From Roseimicrobium gellanilyticum (lineage in GTDB: Bacteria > Verrucomicrobiota > Verrucomicrobiia > Verrucomicrobiales > Verrucomicrobiaceae), in NCBI RefSeq assembly GCF_003315205.1, contig NZ_QNRR01000001.1, forward strand, positions 682,001 to 746,000: 64,000 nucleotides of DNA, in the 5' to 3' direction. Shown piece after piece: positions 25,658 through 32,384 of this stretch. The notes under the pieces are model-generated. The model was not told the DNA's origin. It was given only the letters and a program-made list of their open reading frames with translations, and searched no databases. How positions within the stretch are numbered: the first letter of the stretch is position 1; each line of letters opens with the position of its first letter. The position numbers and the translations under genes are program-made.

Positions 25658-26191
25658 ATGAAGGCACTACCCATCCTCTTGCTCGCCCTGGGCCTCTCCC
25701 TCCCCGCTTTTGGCGGTGAGGTCTATACCTCCACCAAGAACACCGTCACTCCGCCACCACCTCCCGCAGGTTGTGATTGCTTCGCTCCCGGGCTCACCCT
25801 CGGTATCTTCGGCGCGGGCATCCTCCCGGACAGCGAGGAAGATGACGCTCTCGGCGGCGGCGCTCTCTTGGAGTACTTCTTCACGGAGAACATCGGCCTG
25901 CAGGGCAGCTACGGCATCTTTGCCACCGGCAGTGAGCATCACGAGTTTGACGCGGCACTCGTTGTGCGCTTCCCCATCACGGAAGTCTGCATCGCTCCCT
26001 ATGTGATGGGTGGCGCGGGCTATGCGACCAATTCGGAAGAGAACTGGAACTGGTTCGCTGGTGCCGGCCTTGATGTGCGCCTTCCGGAAGCTGACTGCCT
26101 GGGCATCTTTGCCGATGGCGCCTATCACTGGGGTGAAGATGACTCCGGTGATTTCACGATTGTTCGCGTGGGTCTCAAGTTCAAGCTGTAG
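25658..26191 (+). CDS. Small outer-membrane beta-barrel protein
   Basis: 177 residues with a signal peptide (MKALPILLLALGLSLPAFG). It then shows alternating amphipathic strands typical of a porin-like small barrel: APGLTLGIFGAG, GGALLEYFFTENIGLQGSYG, DAALVVRFP, YVMGGAGYATN, WFAGAGLDVRLP, FTIVRVGLKFKL with a terminal hydrophobic residue as barrel signal. The C-rich linker AGCDCF near residue 40 is unusual. It probably sits in the outer membrane; the function is unknown. A terminator-like hairpin follows. Confidence 0.78.
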   Translation: MKALPILLLALGLSLPAFGGEVYTSTKNTVTPPPPPAGCDCFAPGLTLGIFGAGILPDSEEDDALGGGALLEYFFTENIGLQGSYGIFATGSEHHEFDAALVVRFPITEVCIAPYVMGGAGYATNSEENWNWFAGAGLDVRLPEADCLGIFADGAYHWGEDDSGDFTIVRVGLKFKL

Positions 26192-26278
26192 GCCGCCCTG
26201 TGCGTCTCTACAGCGCTCTTGAGCTTCACTCGAAGCGAGAAGCTAGTTGATAAGTAGTTGATGCGAAATGTGTGTGAG

Positions 26279-26316
26279 CCCCGTCTGTGTGTGTCGGCAC
26301 GCAGGCGGGGTTTTTT
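26279..26316 (+). terminator. Rho-independent terminator
   Basis: Stem of CCCCGTCTGTGTG with CACGCAGGCGGGG (G-U pairs included), then six T residues (26311-26316), after the outer-membrane protein gene. Confidence 0.75.
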
Positions 26317-26446
26317 GTGCATGAGGTGGGCGAGCTTGGCGTCATCCCCGATGCTGGCTTCAGGGCTTCGCACAGGGACGATTGGCAAATGCGGACAACC
26401 GCTCTAGCCCGGAATTGCGAAGCGCTGGATGTAGTACAAACCAGTT

Positions 26447-26773
26447 ATGAAATCACTATTCCTCACCCTCACCGTCGTGCTCTTCGGAGCCGCCGCATCC
26501 CTGGCTGATGACAAGACTGTCACCACCACCACGTCCACCGTGGGCACTGGTACCATCACGGAATACAGCCCCGGCTCCACCTTCGTGGTGAAGGAGTCCA
26601 GTGGACCCGTGACCTACAAGTATGGTGAGAAGGTCACCTACGTCACCAAGGGCGGCAAGACGCTCACCGACGCCGATGTGAAGACCCGCATCAAAGTGGG
26701 CGCACCGGTGCGTGTGCACTACGCTGCTGATGGCGACGCCAAGGTCATCAGCAAGGTCGAAATTGACGATTGA
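26447..26773 (+). CDS. Small secreted protein, unknown function
   Basis: 108 residues: signal peptide (MKSLFLTLTVVLFGAAASLA), then a Thr-rich stretch and short beta strands (SGPVTYKYGEKVTYVTKGG, KVGAPVRVHYAADGD, KVISKVEID). The pattern is of a small beta-barrel or OB-like periplasmic protein. I do not recognise a family, though similar short proteins are common near stress genes. Followed by a terminator-like hairpin. Confidence 0.72.
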   Translation: MKSLFLTLTVVLFGAAASLADDKTVTTTTSTVGTGTITEYSPGSTFVVKESSGPVTYKYGEKVTYVTKGGKTLTDADVKTRIKVGAPVRVHYAADGDAKVISKVEIDD

Positions 26774-26808
26774 GTAGTTCCTACCCTCGCAACAACATAA
26801 ACCATCGG

Positions 26809-26842
26809 TCGCCGTCATCCTCTGGGTGGCGGCGATTTTTTT
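26809..26842 (+). terminator. Rho-independent terminator
   Basis: Stem TCGCCGTCA / TGGCGGCGA (26809-26817, 26827-26835, one mismatch) followed by a run of seven T, after the small secreted protein gene. Confidence 0.75.
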
Positions 26843-27016
26843 CTTTCATGAAAGGGTTCGAAGTCATTCTCAACCACGTAGGTGCAACGGGTACTGGTCT
26901 GCCGGCACCCACCTCCCGAATGGAAGAGCGATCCGCTCCCCGACGATGTTTCATGAGAAACTTGAAGTTCCGCTTATGACCGCTGCTGCGATTCCGTGGA
27001 ACTTCCAAAACCTCCC

Positions 27017-27226
27017 ATGGAACCCACCCCCGAAAACATCCAAGCCTTCCGGCAGGCCCGCTGGCGTGTCCGCTTTTCCGCCCACCTCATCGCTCTTCAC
27101 GAGGGAATGAGTGATCGCGAGTCCATCTACTGGTGCGACGAACGCGAAGAGTATCTGACCCGACACGCGCATGCCAAGCAGTCCTTCGCAATCTTTCCCC
27201 GGGAGTGGAGCCGCCTCTACCCCTAG
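27017..27226 (+). CDS. Small unknown protein, cassette 2 first gene
   Basis: 69 residues, paralogue of the gene at 24327. Shared features: MEPTPENI start, ARWRVRF, HLIALHEGMS, YLTRH, and a final FPREWSRLYP. The two differ mostly at surface positions, so both copies appear functional. The stop lies 55 bp before the start of its own partner. Confidence 0.72.
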   Translation: MEPTPENIQAFRQARWRVRFSAHLIALHEGMSDRESIYWCDEREEYLTRHAHAKQSFAIFPREWSRLYP

Positions 27227-27281
27227 CGTGGTCTCAGGGACGGTCCATGCCCGGTGAGGCTGGCGAATGCTCATCCGGAAG

Positions 27282-27479
27282 ATGGACCCACGCATCCATG
27301 CCTCTGACAATCTGTCTCATGCCCGGTGGAAGGTGAACTTCATCCGCCACCTGCTGCATGCGCATCTCGCCTCGCCGTGGAAACGCACGCCGCAGTGGCA
27401 GGAGCAGCATGCCGGGATACTGCATCGCCTCGCCTCGGCGGAGGATGAGTTGAAGCTCTGCGAGCAGCAAGCTTACTGA
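27282..27479 (+). CDS. Small unknown protein, cassette 2 second gene
   Basis: 65 residues from the ATG at 27282 (the ATG at 27267 is possible). Paralogue of 24541: MDPRIHASDNLSHARWKVNF, IRHLLHAHL, HRLASAEDELKLCEQQ, but without the acidic/basic low-complexity tail of the first copy. The pair 27017 + 27282 repeats the order of 24327 + 24541. Confidence 0.7.
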   Translation: MDPRIHASDNLSHARWKVNFIRHLLHAHLASPWKRTPQWQEQHAGILHRLASAEDELKLCEQQAY

Positions 27480-27507
27480 TACCCGGCGCAGGAATCACGC
27501 TGACTTT

Positions 27508-27631
27508 TTAGCCGCAAAAAAAACGCAAAAGGCGCAAAAAAAGAAGGGCTCTTGGGATGTGAAGACCTCGCTTGAGGTGGCATCACCCAGCGTCAGACCT
27601 TTTTGAATTTTTTGCGTCTTTTTGCGGCTAA
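27508..27631. repeat. TTAGCCGC palindromic repeat, copy D
   Basis: About 124 bp, ends TTAGCCGCAAAAAAAACGCA and TGCGTCTTTTTGCGGCTAA in inverted order. The core closely resembles copy B (GGGATGTGAAGACCTCG in both). Between the small-protein cassette and the secreted Cys-rich protein gene. Confidence 0.85.
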
Positions 27632-27693
27632 TCTATCCGTGTCGCCACCTCCCATAACTGGAGATGACGACACGATTGAGGCAGTGATGCGAC

Positions 27694-28206
27694 TCAGGGC
27701 TTTTCCACGAAGATCGAGGTCGCGTTCACGATGAGATTGTCCTTGGTGGAGGCGGTGTCGACGGTGCCAGAGATGACCACGACGCTGAGTTCCTTCAGGT
27801 CGCCGAGACCACGGAGGGGTGCCTTGACGACTTTGCCCTTTTCATCGCGCACCTGGATGGTGGCGGTGGAGGCGGCAATCTTCTCAGGGGTCTCGCAGCA
27901 GTAGTCCCAAGGGAAGGCGCAGGAGTCACCCGGCATGTCGTTGCAGGAGGTGATGGACTTTTCATCGGCCAGCACGGCGATGGCGGCCTTGGGCACGAGG
28001 GCGATCTTGCGGCCGCCTACCTTGCCGCGGAGGACGATGGCTTCACCGGGCTTGGCACTCTCGCGTGCTTTCTTCACGCTGACCGCCTCAGCGGGAGCTT
28101 TGTCTGCGAGCAGCGAGGAGGGGAGCGCGGTGTCGGCGGCGTGGGTGAGCGTGGCGGTGACAGTGAGAGCTGCAATGGTGAGGAGGGAGCGGAGGGTGGG
28201 TTTCAT
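27694..28206 (-). CDS. Secreted cysteine-rich protein with CNDxPGD motif
   Basis: 170 residues: signal peptide (MKPTLRSLLTIAALTVTATLTHA) and a beta-rich domain with GEAIVLRGKVGGRKIALVPKAAIAVL, then a four-cysteine loop SCNDMPGDSCAFPWDYCC (about 86-103) and further strands (IQVRDEKGK, ELSVVVISGTVD, IVNATSIFV). The shape suggests an OB-fold-like periplasmic protein, with the Cys loop as disulfides or a metal site. It is the last gene of the minus-strand export operon, 390 bp after the second permease, so it may be a partner or cargo. Family name unknown to me. Confidence 0.68.
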   Translation of the reverse strand: MKPTLRSLLTIAALTVTATLTHAADTALPSSLLADKAPAEAVSVKKARESAKPGEAIVLRGKVGGRKIALVPKAAIAVLADEKSITSCNDMPGDSCAFPWDYCCETPEKIAASTATIQVRDEKGKVVKAPLRGLGDLKELSVVVISGTVDTASTKDNLIVNATSIFVEKP

Positions 28207-28310
28207 GGATATGAGCTAGGAGTTATGGGTTAGGGGCGGTGAATGGGATACTTCAACTGACAAATCTGTCGGGTTAAGAACTAGAGGCAGGGTGGCAGCG
28301 GGTGCCGAAG

Positions 28311-28484
28311 GCCTTGGACTGCGTGCAGCCTGCTGCCGCTTTCCAGAGTCCACAGCCTGCTGTGGCGATGGTGACACTCGCGCGTAGGGTGATATGTCCA
28401 GAAAGCTTGGCGACTTCGTCGCGGTGCAGCGTGCAGCAGGCTGCACTTGAGGAAAGCGGCAGCAGGCTGCGCGCAGTCCAAGGC
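28311..28484. repeat. Long inverted repeat between permease and Cys-rich protein genes
   Basis: Two 34-bp arms (28311-28344 and 28451-28484) that are reverse complements with a single mismatch; the first reads GCCTTGGACTGCGTGCAGCC at its start. The 106-bp middle holds further small inverted bits (CCACAGCCTGCTGTGG, GTGCAGC..GCTGCAC). The 390-bp gap has no credible gene. Probably a mobile-like intergenic element. Confidence 0.75.
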
Positions 28485-28596
28485 CGCTTCGCGGCACAGC
28501 TTCCGAGCCCTTGCGCTGACGTTGATGCGAACAGCGGGAAGTTGGGATTGGTAGGATGGAATTGGATACTTCATGATGAAAAGTATCAGAACACAT

Positions 28597-29745
28597 TCAC
28601 GAGGCCCTTAGCGCCGCAGGCAGGAGCGGCTTGAGGCAGGTCCACGCGGGCGGAAGGGTGCCGATGAGGGCGAGAAGGACGCCGCCGATGACGCCGAGAC
28701 CCAGAACCTGCGGCGAGATTTCCAAGGCGAAGGTGCCGATGGAAAAGGTGACGGCAAAGCCATCCGCCAGCCACAGGGCGAGAGAGGCGGCGACGAGGGC
28801 TCCCATGAGGGTGGCCATCATGCCCTCTTGCAGCAGGCTGAGCAGCAGGGCCCGCCGGCGGTAGCCCATGGCTTGCAGGGTGGCCATTTCGCGGACGCGC
28901 GAGGCGAAGGCGGCGTAGAGGGTATTGAGTCCGCCAAAGATGGCGCCTGCAGCGACGAGGCAGGTGGTGACCCAGGTCATGGCACGCAGCGGCCTGTAGA
29001 AAGTGGAGAGCTTCGCGTAGTACTCGCTCTCCAGCATGGCGGCGAGTTCGAGGTCGAGCCGCTGCAGGGTGAAGATTTCCACGTCTTCGAAGGTGGCATC
29101 ATCGAGACGCACCACGGCGCAGGAAATGGTATCGCGCTGGCCGATGGCGAGCATGTCACTGAGGTCCGCCCACACTTCGGCTTCCATCACGGTGCCGGGA
29201 GCGTGGAAGATGCCCACGATACGCATGGGCGTGCCTGCGACGGTGACGGTCTTGCCGAGGGTGAGGTCGGCCTCTGGAATGCCGAGCTTGTGGGAGGCGA
29301 GCTTGCCAACCATCACCTCGCCTGAGCGGGGGAAGCGTCCGGAGAGGAGCTGCACTTCCGGATGCACGAGCAGCGCGGCAGGGGTGACGCCGCGGATGAG
29401 CGCCTGGCTCGAGGGATTCGTGCCCGCTTGCAGCGGGCCGTTGTAATGGATCTCGCCGGAGACGGCGGGCTTGCCCAGCACGGTTTTGATGCCGGGTACG
29501 GAGGCGGCTAGCAACGCGGGTACGGAGGCTTTGATCTCGCTGCGCTCCACGCTCTCCTCACTGCCGGTGCCGAGCACGATGACATTGCGCTCGGAGCCAG
29601 AGGAGCGCAGCACGCCATCCATTCCGTTGGAGAGGGCGGAGGCGAGCATGAGGAGGAAGATGACAAGTGCGGCCCCGAGCACGAGCTGGCAGAGCCTCGC
29701 GGGGACGCGGAAGAGATTTCTGACGGCGTAGGAGAGAGGGAGCAT
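28597..29745 (-). CDS. ABC exporter permease (FtsX/MacB type), second copy
   Basis: 382 residues. N-terminal helix (about 20-43), a large periplasmic domain (about 45-260) and three C-terminal helices (about 265-375) with YAAFASRVREMATLQAMGYRR before the second of them. This is the MacB/FtsX permease plan, homologous to the gene at 30124. The periplasmic domain carries the substrate- or partner-contacting surface. With the upstream permease it should build one transporter driven by the ATPase at 31305. Its start lies 378 bp from the preceding permease stop, a gap filled by a heptamer array. Confidence 0.88.
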   Translation of the reverse strand: MLPLSYAVRNLFRVPARLCQLVLGAALVIFLLMLASALSNGMDGVLRSSGSERNVIVLGTGSEESVERSEIKASVPALLAASVPGIKTVLGKPAVSGEIHYNGPLQAGTNPSSQALIRGVTPAALLVHPEVQLLSGRFPRSGEVMVGKLASHKLGIPEADLTLGKTVTVAGTPMRIVGIFHAPGTVMEAEVWADLSDMLAIGQRDTISCAVVRLDDATFEDVEIFTLQRLDLELAAMLESEYYAKLSTFYRPLRAMTWVTTCLVAAGAIFGGLNTLYAAFASRVREMATLQAMGYRRRALLLSLLQEGMMATLMGALVAASLALWLADGFAVTFSIGTFALEISPQVLGLGVIGGVLLALIGTLPPAWTCLKPLLPAALRAS

Positions 29746-29880
29746 GAGGGGGGACGGTGAGTAGTAAGTAGTAAGTAGTAAGTGGTGGGGTTGGTTCGGG
29801 GGATGTGGGTGTGGCGGGCTGCATTGGATTCAACGCAGAGACACAGAGACGCAGAGGAACTTCGGAGACTGAGAACTGAC

Positions 29881-30034
29881 TGCTGACTGCTGACTGCTGA
29901 CTGCTGACTGCTGACTGCTGACTGCTGACTGCTGACTGCTGACTGCTGACTACTGACTACTGACTACTGACTACTGACTGCTGACTACTGACTACTGACT
30001 ACTGACTACTGACTACTGACTACTGACTACTGAC
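29881..30034. repeat. Heptanucleotide tandem array (TGCTGAC/TACTGAC)
   Basis: 22 complete 7-bp units: 10 TGCTGAC, 4 TACTGAC, 1 TGCTGAC and 7 TACTGAC, with partial units at both ends. The two variants differ at one base and are arranged in blocks. It lies in the 378-bp gap between the two permease genes of the export operon. A shorter 7-bp array (TAAGTAG type, three units) is at about 29762-29783. Confidence 0.97.
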
Positions 30035-30123
30035 TACTCTGGTGGGATGGGGTGTAGGAGGTGTGGTGTGGCGGAATGCAACGTGAAAAGTGAGAAGTGA
30101 AAAATGCGAAATGGAGGGTGGGT

Positions 30124-31278
30124 TTATGCCGAGCGCAGCGAGGCGACGATGGGTTTGCGGGCGGCTTTGATGGCGGGGTAGAGGCTGGCGAGGAGGCCGA
30201 GGGTGAGGGCGGTGGCCATGCCGCGGATGATGATGGGCAGGTCCGGCATGATGGAGAGGGTGACGCCTTCATTTCCCACGGTGAAGCTCTGCCAGCGGAG
30301 CATGCCGTAGGCGGCGGCGACACCGAGAGCGCCGCCCATGAGGCCGAGCAGGATGCCTTCCACGGCCACGAGCACGCCGATGGCGCGCTGGGAGAAACCC
30401 AGGGTCTGCAGCACGGCATTCTCCTTCACGCGTGAGCGCACGACGAGCAGCACGGCGTTGGCCACGAGTCCGAGCACGGCGGCCACGGCTCCGAGTCCGA
30501 GCCAGCGGGTGAAGCCCACCAGCTCCACGAGTTCGGCGGCGGTGTCGGCGAAGAAGGCCTTCTCCGGTCGCGTGCGGGTGGGAGCCTGTTCGGCGTTGAA
30601 GCGTTCGTCGATGGACTTCGCGACGCGGTCGAGATCATTCGCCGAGTTCACGCGCACGTTGAACTGCGTGACAATGCCGAGGCCGGCACGTGAGGCCTGC
30701 TGGAGGAAGGGCAGATGCACATAGGCCACATTGCTGTCCTGCGGTTCATCACTCTCGATGATGCCTGCCACGGTCACCGTGACACCTGCGGCATCGAAGC
30801 GGTCGCCCACGTTCAGCTTGCGACGTGCGGCGAGGTGGCGGCCCAGCAGGGCGGCATCGGAGCGCTTCTTCCATTCTTCGATGGAGCCGTCGAGCACCTT
30901 CAAGTGGGCGGCATAGCGCAAGAGGTTGTCCGGAGGCACACCGCGAAAGGCGATGATGTCCAGACTGGCGCCGCAGTTGTTCACCACAATCTGGATGGGA
31001 ATGACTTCCTTCACCCCCTCGAGTTTGCGGATGTTGGTTTCGTAGTGCTCGGGCAGGCGGCTGGTGGCGGGGCAGAAGCGGTTCTCGCGATAGACCACAA
31101 GAGTGGTGTCATCTGCGCCAGCTTGCGTGGCCACGCGCAGGCTGCGCTGCATGGTCTCCACCGTGGCAAAGAGGAACATGCCCATGGCCACGCCGAGGAT
31201 GGTGAGCAGCGAGCGCACCTTGTGACGGCTGAGCTGCTTGAAGGCGAGGATGGCGAGGTTTGTGAGCTTCGAAATCAT
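30124..31278 (-). CDS. ABC exporter permease (FtsX/MacB type), first copy
   Basis: 384 residues: N-terminal cytosolic stub (LAFKQLSRHKVRSLLTI), one helix, a large periplasmic domain (about 45-255) with ENRFCPATSRLPEHYE, and three C-terminal helices with ENAVLQTLGFSQRAIG, the usual FtsX loop. Related to the second permease at 28597 in plan but quite diverged, so an asymmetric pair is likely. Begins 26 bp after the ATPase stop, indicating cotranscription. Confidence 0.9.
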   Translation of the reverse strand: MISKLTNLAILAFKQLSRHKVRSLLTILGVAMGMFLFATVETMQRSLRVATQAGADDTTLVVYRENRFCPATSRLPEHYETNIRKLEGVKEVIPIQIVVNNCGASLDIIAFRGVPPDNLLRYAAHLKVLDGSIEEWKKRSDAALLGRHLAARRKLNVGDRFDAAGVTVTVAGIIESDEPQDSNVAYVHLPFLQQASRAGLGIVTQFNVRVNSANDLDRVAKSIDERFNAEQAPTRTRPEKAFFADTAAELVELVGFTRWLGLGAVAAVLGLVANAVLLVVRSRVKENAVLQTLGFSQRAIGVLVAVEGILLGLMGGALGVAAAYGMLRWQSFTVGNEGVTLSIMPDLPIIIRGMATALTLGLLASLYPAIKAARKPIVASLRSA

Positions 31279-31304
31279 GGTATATCATCTTGCATTACAT
31301 CCCA

Positions 31305-32009
31305 TCAGGCGTGGGTCAGGCGATGGGATTGGGATTCGAGGAGGCGGCCTTTCTCCAGGTGCAGCACGCGGTCTGCGGCATCGGCGGCACGGGGGTCGTG
31401 GGTGACCATGACCACGGTCTTGCCATGCAGGGCGACGAGTTCGCGCAGCAGGCTAAGGATGGAATCGGCAGACTCGCGGTCGAGGTCGCCCGTGGGTTCG
31501 TCCGCGACGAGCAGGGCGGGATTTGCCACGATGGCGCGGGCGATGGCGACGCGCTGCTCCTGGCCACCGGAGAGCTCTGCGGGAATGTGGTGGGCACGGT
31601 CCGCGAGGCCCACGAGTTGCAGTGCGGTCTGCACCCGGGCGCGTCGCTCACTGCGTGAGAGGGAACTCAGCAGCAGGGGCAGCTCCACATTCTCAAACGC
31701 GCTCAGGATGGGAACAAGGTGGTAGAGCTGGAAGATGTAGCCCACATGGGTGGCACGCCATTTCGTGAGCTGACTGCGGGACATGCGCTCGAGCTGGGCT
31801 TCGCCGATACGCAAGGTGCCGGACGTGGGGCTGTCGATGCCGGCGATGAGATTGAGCAGGGTGGTCTTGCCACTGCCGGAGGGACCCATGAGCGCGAGGA
31901 AGGAGCCGCGTGGCACATCGAGGTCGAGGTCCTGCAAGGGCGTCACGGTGTTCGTGCCTTTCTTGTAGGACTTGGTCAGGCCGCGGCACTGGATGAAGGG
32001 AGGGGGCAT
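31305..32009 (-). CDS. ABC transporter ATP-binding protein (LolD/MacB-like)
   Basis: 234 residues, the standard size. Walker A GPSGSGKTTL (about 42-51), Q-loop YIFQLYHLVP, signature LSGGQEQRVAIARAI, Walker B LLVADEPTGDLD and H-loop VMVTHDP. The sequence belongs to the LolD/MacB/FtsE branch that works with FtsX-type permeases. It sits between the adaptor gene (375 bp upstream) and the first permease (26 bp downstream). Confidence 0.95.
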   Translation of the reverse strand: MPPPFIQCRGLTKSYKKGTNTVTPLQDLDLDVPRGSFLALMGPSGSGKTTLLNLIAGIDSPTSGTLRIGEAQLERMSRSQLTKWRATHVGYIFQLYHLVPILSAFENVELPLLLSSLSRSERRARVQTALQLVGLADRAHHIPAELSGGQEQRVAIARAIVANPALLVADEPTGDLDRESADSILSLLRELVALHGKTVVMVTHDPRAADAADRVLHLEKGRLLESQSHRLTHA

Positions 32010-32024
32010 GGGGAGGGGGAAGGG

Positions 32025-32048
32025 AGTGGTGGAGTGGTGGAGTGGTGG
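32025..32048. repeat. Three-unit AGTGGTGG tandem repeat
   Basis: Three consecutive AGTGGTGG units just upstream of the ATPase start codon, in the gap before the adaptor gene. A minor simple repeat. Confidence 0.8.
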
Positions 32049-32127
32049 AGGGATGTGTCAGACTGCGGCGCGTCTCGTGAGTTTGCAGACGCGAGAGGCG
32101 GAGAAGTTTCGGTGTGGCGTGCTACGT

Positions 32128-32170
32128 GGCGCGAAGCGCTTTGGAGTGCGTGTGCGAAGCACCGCTTTGA
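32128..32170 (+). repeat. GCGCGAAGCGC REP element, operon copy 1
   Basis: 43-bp match to the unit flanking the RAYT (16546), differing in the first few bases. It sits in the gap between the adaptor and ATPase genes. Confidence 0.85.
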
Positions 32171-32278
32171 GCGGAGGAGTGACGGTTCCGAACTGCGTGT
32201 GGGTTCTTGAGGCTCCTGACTTCTGCGCCACGGGATGTTGGTGAATGCCTGGCGTGTTTTGATACTGGCTCGCGCTGT

Positions 32279-32327
32279 TCAAAGCGGTGCTTCGCACACG
32301 CACTCCAAAGCGCTTCGCGCAAGGTGG
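32279..32327 (-). repeat. GCGCGAAGCGC REP element, operon copy 2
   Basis: 49-bp inverted copy of the previous unit, 108 bp away (32171-32278 between). The pair is a REP doublet (BIME-like) with no transposase inside. The orientation is the same as around the RAYT. Confidence 0.85.
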
Positions 32328-32384
32328 TGCCTTGCTTGGTGATTCACCGTGAAGGGTGCTTTTCATGTCACGAGACGAATAGGT

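Noticed and set aside
29881-30034. Possible CRISPR-like array
   Set aside because: Units are 7 bp with no spacers; it is a simple tandem repeat.
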